Shown piece after piece: positions 46,785-60,274 of a stretch of 64,000 nucleotides of DNA (positions within the stretch are counted from its first letter, which is position 1; the number at the start of each line of letters is the position of its first letter). The notes under the pieces are model-generated. The model did not search any database, was not told the DNA's origin, and saw only the letters and a list, made by a program, of their open reading frames with translations. The translations under genes were made by a program, and so were the position numbers. The stretch is from Stomorhina lunata (Eukaryota; Arthropoda; Insecta; Diptera; Rhiniidae): NCBI GenBank assembly GCA_933228675.1, contig OW121741.1, positions 118,410,234-118,474,233 of the forward strand, read 5' to 3'.

Positions 46785-49700
46785 AACTGAACTAGAACTG
46801 AACTAGAACTGAACTAAAACTGAACTAGAACTGAACTAGAACTGAACTAGAACTGAACTAGAACTGAACTAGAACTGAACTAGAACTGAACTAGAACTGA
46901 ACTAGAACTGAACTAGAACTGAACTAGAACTGAACTAGAACTGAACTAGAACTGAACTAGAACTGAACTAGAACTGAACTAGAACTGAACTAGAACTGAA
47001 CTAGAACTGAACTAGAACTGAACTAGAACTGAACTAGAACTGAACTAGAACTGAACTAGAACTGAACTAGAACTGAACTAGAACTGAACTAGAACTGAAC
47101 TAGAACTGAACTAGAACTGAACTAGAACTGAACTAGAACTGAACTAGAACTGAACTAGAACTGAACTAGAACTGAACTAGAACTGAACTAGAACTGAACT
47201 AGAACTGAACTAGAACTGAACTAGAACTGAACTAGAACTGAACTAGAACTGAACTAGAACTGAACTAGAACTGAACTAGAACTGAACTAGAACTGAACTA
47301 GAACTGAACTAGAACTGAACTAGAACTGAACTAGAACTGAACTAGAACTGAACTAGAACTGAACTAGAACTGAACTAGAACTGAACTAGAACTGAACTAG
47401 AACTGAACTAGAACTGAACTAGAACTGAACTAGAACTGAACTAGAACTGAACTAGAACTGAACTAGAACTGAACTAGAACTGAACTAGAACTGAACTAGA
47501 ACTGAACTAGAACTGAACTAGAACTGAACTAGAACTGAACTAGAACTGAACTAGAACTGAACTAGAACTGAACTAGAACTGAACTAGAACTGAACTAGAA
47601 CTGAACTAGAACTGAACTAGAACTGAACTAGAACTGAACTAGAACTGAACTAGAACTGAACTAGAACTGAACTAGAACTGAACTAGAACTGAACTAGAAC
47701 TGAACTAGAACTGAACTAGAACTGAACTAGAACTGAACTAGAACTGAACTAGAACTGAACTAGAACTGAACTAGAACTGAACTAGAACTGAACTAGAACT
47801 GAACTAGAACTGAACTAGAACTGAACTAGAACTGAACTAGAACTGAACTAGAACTGAACTAGAACTGAACTAGAACTGAACTAGAACTGAACTAGAACTG
47901 AACTAGAACTGAACTAGAACTGAACTAGAACTGAACTAGAACTGAACTAGAACTGAACTAGAACTGAACTAGAACTGAACTAGAACTGAACTAGAACTGA
48001 ACTAGAACTGAACTAGAACTGAACTAGAACTGAACTAGAACTGAACTAGAACTGAACTAGAACTGAACTAGAACTGAACTAGAACTGAACTAGAACTGAA
48101 CTAGAACTGAACTAGAACTGAACTAGAACTGAACTAGAACTGAACTAGAACTGAACTAGAACTGAACTAGAACTGAACTAGAACTGAACTAGAACTGAAC
48201 TAGAACTGAACTAGAACTGAACTAGAACTGAACTAGAACTGAACTAGAACTGAACTAGAACTGAACTAGAACTGAACTAGAACTGAACTAGAACTGAACT
48301 AGAACTGAACTAGAACTGAACTAGAACTGAACTAGAACTGAACTAGAACTGAACTAGAACTGAACTAGAACTGAACTAGAACTGAACTAGAACTGAACTA
48401 GAACTGAACTAGAACTGAACTAGAACTGAACTAGAACTGAACTAGAACTGAACTAGAACTGAACTAGAACTGAACTAGAACTGAACTAGAACTGAACTAG
48501 AACTGAACTAGAACTGAACTAGAACTGAACTAGAACTGAACTAGAACTGAACTAGAACTGAACTAGAACTGAACTAGAACTGAACTAGAACTGAACTAGA
48601 ACTGAACTAGAACTGAACTAGAACTGAACTAGAACTGAACTAGAACTGAACTAGAACTGAACTAGAACTGAACTAGAACTGAACTAGAACTGAACTAGAA
48701 CTGAACTAGAACTGAACTAGAACTGAACTAGAACTGAACTAGAACTGAACTAGAACTGAACTAGAACTGAACTAGAACTGAACTAGAACTGAACTAGAAC
48801 TGAACTAGAACTGAACTAGAACTGAACTAGAACTGAACTAGAACTGAACTAGAACTGAACTAGAACTGAACTAGAACTGAACTAGAACTGAACTAGAACT
48901 GAACTAGAACTGAACTAGAACTGAACTAGAACTGAACTAGAACTGAACTAGAACTGAACTAGAACTGAACTAGAACTGAACTAGAACTGAACTAGAACTG
49001 AACTAGAACTGAACTAGAACTGAACTAGAACTGAACTAGAACTGAACTAGAACTGAACTAGAACTGAACTAGAACTGAACTAGAACTGAACTAGAACTGA
49101 ACTAGAACTGAACTAGAACTGAACTAGAACTGAACTAGAACTGAACTAGAACTGAACTAGAACTGAACTAGAACTGAACTAGAACTGAACTAGAACTGAA
49201 CTAGAACTGAACTAGAACTGAACTAGAACTGAACTAGAACTGAACTAGAACTGAACTAGAACTGAACTAGAACTGAACTAGAACTGAACTAGAACTGAAC
49301 TAGAACTGAACTAGAACTGAACTAGAACTGAACTAGAACTGAACTAGAACTGAACTAGAACTGAACTAGAACTGAACTAGAACTGAACTAGAACTGAACT
49401 AGAACTGAACTAGAACTGAACTAGAACTGAACTAGAACTGAACTAGAACTGAACTAGAACTGAACTAGAACTGAACTAGAACTGAACTAGAACTGAACTA
49501 GAACTGAACTAGAACTGAACTAGAACTGAACTAGAACTGAACTAGAACTGAACTAGAACTGAACTAGAACTGAACTAGAACTGAACTAGAACTGAACTAG
49601 AACTGAACTAGAACTGAACTAGAACTGAACTAGAACTGAACTAGAACTGAACTAGAACTGAACTAGAACTGAACTAGAACTGAACTAGAACTGAACTAGA

Positions 49701-50732
49701 ACTGAACTAGAACTGAACTAGAACTGAACTAGAACTGAACTAGAACTGAACTAGAACTGAACTAGAACTGAACTAGAACTGAACTAGAACTGAACTAGAA
49801 CTGAACTAGAACTGAACTAGAACTGAACTAGAACTGAACTAGAACTGAACTAGAACTGAACTAGAACTGAACTAGAACTGAACTAGAACTGAACTAGAAC
49901 TGAACTAGAACTGAACTAGAACTGAACTAGAACTGAACTAGAACTGAACTAGAACTGAACTAGAACTGAACTAGAACTGAACTAGAACTGAACTAGAACT
50001 GAACTAGAACTGAACTAGAACTGAACTAGAACTGAACTAGAACTGAACTAGAACTGAACTAGAACTGAACTAGAACTGAACTAGAACTGAACTAGAACTG
50101 AACTAGAACTGAACTAGAACTGAACTAGAACTGAACTAGAACTGAACTAGAACTGAACTAGAACTGAACTAGAACTGAACTAGAACTGAACTAGAACTGA
50201 ACTAGAACTGAACTAGAACTGAACTAGAACTGAACTAGAACTGAACTAGAACTGAACTAGAACTGAACTAGAACTGAACTAGAACTGAACTAGAACTGAA
50301 CTAGAACTGAACTAGAACTGAACTAGAACTGAACTAGAACTGAACTAGAACTGAACTAGAACTGAACTAGAACTGAACTAGAACTGAACTAGAACTGAAC
50401 TAGAACTGAACTAGAACTGAACTAGAACTGAACTAGAACTGAACTAGAACTGAACTAGAACTGAACTAGAACTGAACTAGAACTGAACTAGAACTGAACT
50501 AGAACTGAACTAGAACTGAACTAGAACTGAACTAGAACTGAACTAGAACTGAACTAGAACTGAACTAGAACTGAACTAGAACTGAACTAGAACTGAACTA
50601 GAACTGAACTAGAACTGAACTAGAACTGAACTAGAACTGAACTAGAACTGAACTAGAACTGAACTAGAACTGAACTAGAACTGAACTAGAACTGAACTAG
50701 AACTGAACTAGAACTGAACTAGAACTAAACTG
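46785..50732 (+). repeat. 11-bp satellite GAACTGAACTA (3.9 kb, ~359 units)
   Basis: An almost perfectly uniform head-to-tail array of GAACTGAACTA. The only changes I noticed are near the left edge (about 46816, CTAAAA for CTAGAA) and in the last unit (AACTAAACTGG). Because 11 is not a multiple of 3, stop codons appear in every frame on both strands and there is no open frame. Such uniformity means a very recent expansion or continuous homogenisation. It is also a typical place for assembly collapse, so the true length may be larger. Confidence 0.98.
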
Positions 50733-50962
50733 GAGTTAAATCTTTAGCTTTAACTTTAACAGAAAGTCTACATATTTCTTGTTAGTATAAAATAAGTACA
50801 CAACTTTTTAACACACACTTAGTCCGATATGATATTCTTATGTTTGTATTTATCATTGGTTTTTGGTTACTTAAGTTTTTGTATATATAGATACAAACAT
50901 ATATGTTCATGTGAAAAAATGTATGTATAGTAGATTTAAGTAATTATATGCAAGTATGTTTA
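50733..50962. other. Short spacer, nothing recognised
   Basis: AT-rich, no feature seen. Confidence 0.5.
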
Positions 50963-51131
50963 AACAAGAAAGAATTAATTATAGTCGGTAATAATAAACT
51001 TTGGAGCTACATACATTTTAATATAAAATCTATAGTCATTCTGTTAGTATAGACCCAAAGTCGGATAAGTCTACTTTATGCAGAACTCAAACTTGAAATA
51101 CTCTTTCCACCTACGGTGGAGTTGGGTGCTC
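50963..51131 (+). mobile_element. Internally deleted copy of the dispersed element family
   Basis: It starts AACAAGAAAGAATTAATTATAGTCGG, like the 5' end of copies A to C. After only ~60 bp it passes to the 3' end: 'ttagtatagacccaaagtc' and 'actctttccacctacggtgga', equivalent to the terminal hairpin. Most of the interior is missing. Confidence 0.55.
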
Positions 51132-51959
51132 ATATATGTGAGTATATGTATGTATCAACTCAACCCATGTACAAATATTTATATATGATTTTTTAATGAC
51201 ACAAACTTTTTCTTAACATCAAAAGTTTCATAACTACCATAAAATGGAATAAATATAAGTATATTTTTTTGACTTTTCTGTTTGTTTTATTTCATATCCA
51301 TATTTTTTTATTTCATTTCAAGCAGTCCCTGATATTTATCATGTTAAAAATACATTGACTACTCTTCTCCTTCCTTCTTGGGGACCGAATTGAAAGAAAG
51401 AAAAAAAACAAGTTAATATGTAAATTTTTGTTTATTATACGGCCAAGTTGAACCGTAGCCGAGTGAGTGTTTTAACATTGATATGCAAATTAAAAAATGT
51501 GTTATATTATTTTCATTTTTACTTCTTGCAGTGTTTTTATTCATTTACATTCATTAAAAATGATTTTCATATCAAATATTCCATTGGAATTAAAATCCAT
51601 TTACAAAATGTTGCAAACAATTTTTATTTAAATGTGTCTGTGAATTTTTAAAAACTTGTGTAGTATCTGTCAACCGAATGGCAGGGATTGGCAGGACATG
51701 CGGCATTTAAAGAGAAGGGTAATTAAATTTATATTTTTGTTTTTTGTTTTACATACGCTTATTATTAAATGCAGAAAATGTGAAATTATTGGTGAAATAA
51801 AATTTATTAAATAGTTTTAATGAAGGACAATTTTAGTTATAGTAATACTTTTAGGCAATTTTCGGGTTAATTATAAACTTTAACTAATAAACTAATAAGG
51901 AAAATAACCTTCAATTTGCAACAATTAAACTAATTTTAAGAAGTCATTAATAGAAAGTT
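51132..51959. other. AT-rich spacer, nothing recognised
   Basis: The 67-residue frame at 51448-51651 shows no domain. No RNA gene seen. Confidence 0.5.
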
Positions 51960-54900
51960 GAATTTTTAAAAATCCTCTATTAAAATAAGACTCTATAAAT
52001 AGTAAAATTTCCTACAATTTCAAGAAATAGTAATTTTTAAAAATTTCTTAAAAATAGTAAAATTTTGAAAATATATTTCATATATCAAAATTTTTGAAAA
52101 TTTCTATAAATAGTAATAATCCGAGCACGTTTTTAAAAAAGTAAAATTTTCAAAAATTTCTTACAAAAAGCTGAACTTCAGAAAATTTCCAATAAATAAT
52201 CAGATTAAAGAAAATAGTAAATTTTTTATTAAAATTTATTATATTTAAATTTAAAAAAATTTACAAATTTTTCTATAAATAGTCAAACTTGCGAAAATTT
52301 TAAAAAATAGTCATTCTTTAAAATTTCCAATAATTTTTGAAAATTTCTATAAAAAGGAATTATTTTAAACATTTCCTTAAAATTTTCAAAAATTTTAGAA
52401 AATTTCCTATTAACAGTAACATTTTAAAAATTTTCTATAAATAGTTTAATTTTCAAAAATTTGCAAAAATTTTTATATTAACAGCAAGATTTTAAAAAAT
52501 TTACTCTTAATAGTTGTATTTCAAAAATTTGCGAAAATTTTCAAAAAATTTTAATTTTTGAAAATTTCCGATAAATAGTAAAATTTTGAAAATTTATTTT
52601 ATATATCAAAAATTTTGAAAATTTCTATAAATAGTAATAAAAAAAGGAAAATTTTAGGAAATTTCCTATAAATAGTCAAATTTACAAAAATTTTCTGTAA
52701 ATAGTAAAAAAATTTTTTTTATTTAATTTTTTATAAAAAGTAAAACTTTCAAAAATTTCTTATATTTTTGAATATATTAAATAAATAGTAAAATTTAAAA
52801 AAAAAAATACATGAAATAGTAAAAATTTTTAAAAGCTTAATTTATATACTAAAATTTTAAAAAATTTCCATGCATTGTAAAATTTCTGAAAATTTCCTAT
52901 TTACAATAACATTTTTCAAAATTTTCTATAAGTAGTTAAATTTTAAAAAATTTGAGATTATTTCAAAAAAAATTTTAGTTTTTGAAAATTTCCGATAAAT
53001 AGTAATATTTTGAAAATTTATTTTATATATGAAAATGTTAAAATATTTCTATAAATAGTAATAATTTTGATAATTTTCTTTAAATAGTAAAATGTTCGAT
53101 AATTTCTTATAAAAAGTTAAATTAAAAAAAAAAATTCCTAAAAATAGTAAAATTTAAGAAAATTGTCTGTAAATAGTAAAATTAAAAAAAATAATTATAA
53201 TGTTTCTATAAATAGTAAAATTGAAGAAAAAAAATTAATTTAAAATTATTTTATATATTAGAATTTTTAAAAATTTCCATACATTATAAAATTTCTGAAA
53301 ATTTCAAATTAACAGCAATATTTTAAAAAATTTTCTCTAAATGTTTGTATTTTCAAAAATTTGCGAAAATTTCCAAAAAATTTTAATTTTTGAAAATTTC
53401 CGATAAATAGTAATATTTTGAAAATTTATTTTATATATCAAAATTTTTGAAAATATCTATAAATGCTAATAATTTTGATAATTTCCTTTAAATATTAAAA
53501 TATTCGATAATTTCTTATAAAAAGTAAAATTAAAAAAAATTTCCTAAAAATAGTCCAATTTAAGAAAATTGTCTGTGAATAGTAAAATTAAAAAAAAAAT
53601 AATTTATAATTTATTTTATATATCAAAATTTTTAAAAGTTTCCACACATTGTAAAATTTCTGCAAATTTCCTATTATAGTAACATTTTAAAAAATTTTCT
53701 CTAAATAGTTGTATTTTAAAAAATATGCGAAAATTAAAAAAAAAAAATTTGGAAATTTCCGATAAATAGTAATATTTTGAAAATTTATTTTATATATCAA
53801 AATTTTTGCAAATTTCTATAAATAGTTATAATTTTGAGCATTTCCATACAATGGAGAAATTTCAAAAAATTTCTTATCAAAAGTAAAATTTTAGCAAATT
53901 TCCAATAAATAGCCAAATTTAAGAAAATTTTCTGTAAATAGTAAAATATTTTTTTTTTAATTTATTATCAAAAGTAAAATTTGCGAAAATTTCTTATAAA
54001 TAGTATTTTTGAATATTTCAAATAAATAGTAAAATTTTGAAAAATGTACATAAAATAGTAAAAATTTTATAAGTTTATTTTATATATTTTAATTTTTAAA
54101 AATTTCCATACATTGTAAAATTCCTGAAAAACTCCTATTAAAGTAACATTTTTAAAAATTTTGTATAAATAGTCAAATTTTCGAAAATTGTTTTAAAATT
54201 TCTTACAAATAGAAAAAATTCCTTTAAAAAGTTAAATTTTTTAATAATTACTATACATTTCAAAAATTTTCTATATTCTATGTTCAATTTCCGAAAAATT
54301 CCTTTAAATAAGAAAATTTACTAAAATCTTCTATAAATATAAAAGATTAGTATAAATATATATTTTTTTTTTTAATTTCCTAAAATTATTAAAATTTTTA
54401 GTAGAATTATCTCCGCTAACAATATTTGTTTTTTTTTTATCAACAAATTGGTCTGTTACATTTATAAATAAATGTAACAAATTTGGGATCAAATGCGAAT
54501 AGTCATTCTTTTTGAATTAAAAATTTTAGAAAAATTTTTAGTAAAATTTTCTGTGTATACTAATATTTTCAAAATTTTCCTGTTAACAGTAAAATTTTTA
54601 TAAATTTTTAACAAATAGTAAAATTTCATATAATAAAAAAATTTTCAAAAATTTTCTATAAATAGGAAAATTTTCTGTAAATAGCTAAATTTTTAAAATT
54701 TGCCTTTAAATAGTCAAATTTGCTAAGATTTCCAGAAAGAAGTATTTCAAAACTTCCTACATATAGAAACATTTTACAAAATTTTCTATAAATAATCACT
54801 TTTTTTAAAATTACCTATGAAGAAGTTTTTAAAATTTCCTATTAACTTTCATAAAAAGTCAAATTTTTATAAATACTTAAATTGTTATTTACTTTATTAT
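51960..54900 (+). repeat. 29-bp AAATTTTCGAAAATTT-family array, degenerate block
   Basis: Loose units of 'aatagtaaaattt' plus 'gaaaatttcctataa', the same family as 55925-58260 but much older. Sub-blocks of several units are repeated: the series around 52555-52640, 52975-53060, 53390-53480 and 53755-53830 share 'gaaaatttccgataaatag' and 'tttattttatatatcaaaa'. This indicates a higher-order repeat of about 380-420 bp. Confidence 0.85.
54438..54514 (+). mobile_element. Fragment of the foldback element family
   Basis: 'ctgttacatttataaataaa', 'tttgggatcaaatgcgaa' and 'cattctttttga' match the outer part of the right arm of 39243-39720. It sits inside the degenerate 29-bp array. Confidence 0.8.
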
Positions 54901-55924
54901 AATTTAACGATATTTAAATTTTCAAAATTTTAAATTTGTTTAATACTACCCCACTGTTCATCTAAGTTTATTTTGCATACCAATTTCCTTTCTATTGTTT
55001 ATTTATTTCAAATAGTTTTAACTTGAATTTGATAAATCAGAGCCAAATGAAATAAACATTTCTCCTTAAATAAACTCAAACTAACAGGAAATGCTTGAAT
55101 GTTCGTAAGATAGATCTTGTATGTGTTCATGGGAGTAAGGCATTATGTCATTTTTTATAAAATAAAAATACGATTGAATAATTCAATTCAACAAACTTAA
55201 CTGATAAGTTAAAAAATAGTTGGATTTTTCTCTTGGTTTTTCTCGGGCTTTTTATTTTGTTTTAAAATAAAGCTAAAAATTCTGTTTTGCTCACATACAT
55301 TTATCCCTTACTCACACACACACAAAACGAAGACATGGCACTAGAAATGTAATAAAGTTTATTTTAGTTCTCTTTTCATTTCGGTAAAATACAATTTAAA
55401 ATAAAAGAAAACTAACAAAATAAAACAAAAATAAATGCAATAATTCAATTTGAAGTTTAACTACAGTATTATTTGCTTCGTACATACAAAAAAAAAAATT
55501 ACCAGAATACACCCGCTCTCATACATGGGACACATTAAGCTGAGAATACGAAATTTTATAAATAAATTCAAATACATTCATTCTCCATTATATATCCCCC
55601 TACACTTTGCCATTTTCATACCAAAACTATTTCTATTACTACTTTAGTTAATAAATAAAAAACAAATGAAATGTAACCGTTTGTTAAGGAAGGAAATGGT
55701 CATACTCAAATACTAGTACAAATACCCTTGTACAAATACAACTACAAAATGCAACTTCCTCTTTGACAACTGCAATAGAAACAGGAGTAGGAGGATCAGC
55801 AGAAGCAGCAGGAAAACCAACAAACAAATAACAAATGCTATTAAAGAGTTACCACAACAACAAACTCTTAAGCTTTTAAAAAATTTGTCGATAAGATGAT
55901 GGGACCAACAGAAATTGATCTTTG
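54901..55924. other. AT-rich spacer, nothing recognised
   Basis: Apparently unique sequence. The frame at 55450-55647 shows no domain. Confidence 0.5.
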
Positions 55925-58260
55925 CTATTTTGAAAAATAGTGAATTTTTCCAAAATTTCCTATAAATAGTGAATTTTTTGAAAATTTCCTATAAATAGTG
56001 ATATTTTAGAAAATTTCTTATTAATAGTAAAATTTTAGAAAATTTCCTATAAATAGTTAAATTTTCGAAAATTTCTAAAAAATAGTGAAATTTATGAAAA
56101 TTTCCTATAAAAATTTCCTATAAATAGTGAAATTTTCGAAAATTTCATATAAATAGTGACATTTTCTAAAATTTCTTTTAAATAGAGAATTTTTTCGAAA
56201 ATTTCCTATAAATTGTGAAATTTTCGAAAATTTCCTATAAATTGTGAAATTTTCGAAAATTTCCTATAAATAATAAAATTTTCGACAATTATCTCTAAAT
56301 AGTGAAATTTTCGATAATTTCCCATAAATAGTGAAATTTTCGAAAATTTCCCATAAATAGTGAAATTTTCAAAAATTTCATAAAAAAGTGAAATTTTCGA
56401 AAATTTCCTATAAATATTAAAATTTTTGAAAATTTTCATATAAATATTGAAATCTTAGAAAATTTCTTATAAATATTAAAATTTTCAAAAATTTCCTATA
56501 AATATTAAAGTTTTCGAAAATTTCCTATAAATATTAAAATTTTAGAAAATTTCCTATAAATAGTGAAATTTTCAAAAATTTCCTATGAATATTAATATTT
56601 TCGAAAATTTCCTATAAATATTGAAATTTTCTGTAAGTATTGAAATTTTCGAAAATTTCCTATAAATATTGAAATTTTCGAAAATTTTCTCTAAATATTG
56701 AAATTTTCGAAAATTTCCTCTAAATATTGAAATTTTCGAAAATTTCCGATAAATATTGAAATTTTCGAAAATTTCCGATAAATATTGAAATTTTCGAAAA
56801 TTTCCTATAAATATTGAAATTTTATAACATTTCCGATAAATATTGAAATTTTCGAAAATTTCCTATAAAAATTGAAATTTTATAAAATTTCCTATAAATA
56901 TTGAAATTTTCGAAAATTTCCTATAAATATTGAAATTTTCGAAAATTTCCTATAAATATTGAAATTTTCGAAAATTTCCTATAAATATTGAAATTTTCGA
57001 AAATTTCCTATAAATATTGAAATTTTCGAAAATTTACTATAAATATTGAAATTTTCGAAAATTTCCTATAAATATTGAAATTTTCGAAAATTTACTATAA
57101 ATATTGAAATTTTCGAAAATTTACTATAAATATTGAAATTTTCGAAAATTTCCTATAAATATTGAAATTTTCGAAAATTTCCGATAAATATTAAAATTTT
57201 CGAAAATTTCCTATAAATATTGAAATTTTCGAAAATTTACTATAAATATTGAAATTTTCGAAAATTTACTATAAATATTGAAATTTTCGAAAACTTCAGA
57301 TAAATATTGAAATTTTCGAAAATTTCAGATATATATTGAAATTTTCGAAAATTTCAGATAAATATTGAAATTTTCGAAAATTTCCTATAAATATTGAAAT
57401 TTTATAAAATTTCTTCTAAATATTGAAATTTTCGAAAATTTCGTATTAATATTGAAAATTTCGAAAATTTCCTATAAATATTGAAATTTTCGAAAATTTC
57501 CTCTAAATATTGAAATTTTCGAAAATTTCCTTTAAATATTGAAATTTTCGAAAATTTCCGATAAATATTGAAATTTTTGAAAATTTCCTATAAATATTGA
57601 AATTTTCGAAAATTTCCTGTAAATATTCAAATTTTCGAAAATTTCCTATCAATATTGAAATTTTCGAAAATTTCCTATCAATATTGAAATTTTCAAAAAT
57701 TTTCTTTAAGTATTGAAATTTTCTAAAATTTCCTATAAATATTGAAATTTTCGAAAATTTCTTATAAATATTGAAATTTTCAAAAATTTTCTGTAAATAT
57801 TGAAATTTTCGAAAATTTCCTTAAAATAGCAAAATTTTCGAAAATTTCCTATAATAGTAAAAGTTTCGAAGATTTCCTATAAATAGTAAAATATTCGAAA
57901 ATTTCTTAAAAATTGTAAAATTTTCGAAAATTTCTTAAAAATTATCTATAAATAATAAAATTTTTGAAAATTTCCTATAAATATTGAAATTTTCTATGAA
58001 TAATTAAATTTTTGAAAATTTCCAATAAATATTGAAATTTTTGAAAATTTCCTATAAATATTGTAATTTTGGAAATTTTCCTATAAATTTAGATATTTTC
58101 GAAAATTTTCTATAAGTAGTGAGTTTTTTGAAAAAATTCTTTAAAATGTAAAATTTATGAAAATTTCTATAAATATAAAAATTAAAAAAAAAAAAATTTC
58201 AAAAATTTCCTTTAAATAGTTAAATTTTAGAAAATCTCCTAGTACTAGGAGAAGAAATTT
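55925..58260 (+). repeat. 29-bp AAATTTTCGAAAATTT-family array, regular block
   Basis: Units of 29 bp built on the perfect 16-bp palindrome AAATTTTCGAAAATTT followed by CCTATAAATATTG. They are most regular at 56640-57700. Edge units use 'aatagtg' or 'aatagtaa' in place of 'aatattg', as in the older block at 52-54.9 kb. The minus-strand frame at 56206-56439 is repeat read-through. Confidence 0.95.
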
Positions 58261-59129
58261 TAGTAAGATTTTTATTAGTAATAAAATTTTTGTAATATTT
58301 AATTTAATTTCCAAAAATCTAGACGGTCTTCTTCCTCTAACCGCTTTATTTACTTCACATTTCCGATACAAATCTCTCAATGCATTTGACGCAAATTTTT
58401 CGGTTTTTTTTTGTTTTTGCAGAATTTTCCAATTTTTGTTTCAACTATTTCTACTAAATTTGTTTAGTGTTGCTTTAGATACATACGGACCAGTAAGAAT
58501 TTTCTAAAATACAATTTTAGTGAAGCTACTCTGGCATCGTAAAATAGCTTTAAACATTCTAATACTGTTGGAACTTTTCATCCCAATGAAAGATTTATGC
58601 TTAAAGTTTCTTTTTTCTAAACGAAAAGAGAAAATAGTATTTAAAATAGTTTATTTAGTTGTGGTTTACATCAGTAGATCTTGACTATACTTCTACATAC
58701 ATGAAGTAGCACACGCATTGGCTTCCGTTAAAAATAATATATGTATGTATGTTGAGGGAAACACACAAATATATATACAAGTCCTTATAGAAGCCGATAC
58801 ACTTGTCCAGATACGTTTACGTTCCATGAGCACCGGAAATTCTTATTCTAATGCCAACAGCATTATTTCAATCGAATACACATGAAGATCTACTTTGTTT
58901 TGTGTAGAAGTTTTTTTCGCTTGATCTTTGTTTGGAGGAAGGAGAATATCCCAGGTTATGGGTTGTTGTTTTGTGGGTACAGAACTTATGCTTTGTTTCG
59001 CGTAGAACTGGCCATTAAATTTTATGTTGCTTTAAAAATCTTAGGATTTCAAAACTTTGAAATGAAGATTTTTCAAGAAAAAAATTGTTTTAGTTTCTAT
59101 AACAGTGAAACATTTTTTTAAGTCTATTT
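58261..59129. other. AT-rich spacer, nothing recognised
   Basis: Contains a 79-codon plus-strand frame at 58882-59121 (MKIYFVLCRSFFRLIFVWRK...) that shows no domain I recognise and runs into the next array. I do not call it a gene. Confidence 0.45.
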
Positions 59130-59520
59130 TCAGTCCTATAAGTAGTGGATTTCGAAAAACTTCATATAAATAGTCAATTTTCGAAAAATTTCCTATAAAT
59201 CTGAATTTTTGAAAAGTTTCGTACAAATAATCAATTTGCAAAAAATTCCCTACAAATAGTGAGTTTCTGAAGAATTTTCTATAAAAAGTGAATTTTCGAA
59301 AAATTCCCTTTAAATATTAAATTTTCAAAAAATTCCTTTTAAATAGAGAATTTTCAAAAAATTTTATAGAAACAGTAAAATTTACAAAAAAAAAAAGAAA
59401 TCCTATAAATAGCAATATTTTTCAAAAAGTCCTATAAATTGTTAAATTTTCAAAAAATGTCTAATAAATAGTAAAGTTTTTGAAAAGTTCTTAAAATTTT
59501 TAAAATTTTCAAAAAAGATT
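59130..59520 (+). repeat. 29-bp family array, short degenerate block
   Basis: Units such as 'tcctataaatagtgaattt' and 'tcgaaaaa', the same orientation as 55925-58260. Confidence 0.8.
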
Positions 59521-60274
59521 CCACTGTTATAATGCAAACTTCCCTCGTTAAGCCACACTTTTCCTTATGCAAATTGTCTCTTAAATTTAAATTTTTGTTA
59601 TATTTGCTTTTTAGTGTGTGTGGCTTCTGGTCAGTTTGTTACATTATCTTAAAATTGTCTGAACAGAATATTGTTATTATACGTCTTTATGTCAATTTAC
59701 AAAAATAACATAAAACAACTAAAGCAAAAACCCAAAAAATAAAATAACTGAAAGAAATTCCACAATACCAAATTTATGTCGTAAGATTTTTGTTTATTTT
59801 TTTTTTTTTTTCGAAAAAATAGTATGAAATAGTTGGCTTTTGTGGTCATATATTTATTGTAGTAGTCGGAAAATTTTTCTTTATTGCCAGTCACACTACA
59901 ACTGAAGTCTGGAACTACGCTATATTTGAATATTTGTACATACATATATTTGTATGTAAGCATTTGTAAACTTTGGCAATTGCATTAAAAGTTTATTACT
60001 CTATTTCAACCTCAAATATGAAAAGAAATAAAATAACATTTTTCATTTTATCTCTATTTCAGTTCTAAAAACTAATGAAATTTTTGAGGGCAACTGAATG
60101 TTTTATCTTTAGTTTAGTATAAGATGGGTTTAAAAAAAGAGTCATAACTATCAAAATTTCCCACATTTTGCAATAATTGTCTATCATAATAATTGTTTAA
60201 GTATTAAAAGTACTGAGAGAAAAGTCAAGATGACTTTGATAGAATAGAATTTTGAAAGTTAAATTATTTAAATT
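59521..60274. other. Spacer between oppositely oriented arrays, nothing recognised
   Basis: About 750 bp of apparently unique sequence. The minus-strand frame at 59697-59963 has no domain. Confidence 0.5.

Noticed and set aside
46785..50732. Possible coding satellite (T-E-L-E type repeat)
   Set aside because: The unit is 11 bp, so every frame meets TGA and TAG repeatedly; no frame stays open.
58882..59121. 79-codon plus-strand frame with hydrophobic start
   Set aside because: No recognisable domain, ends in the adjoining 29-bp array, and no splice or promoter evidence; length is within chance for this window.
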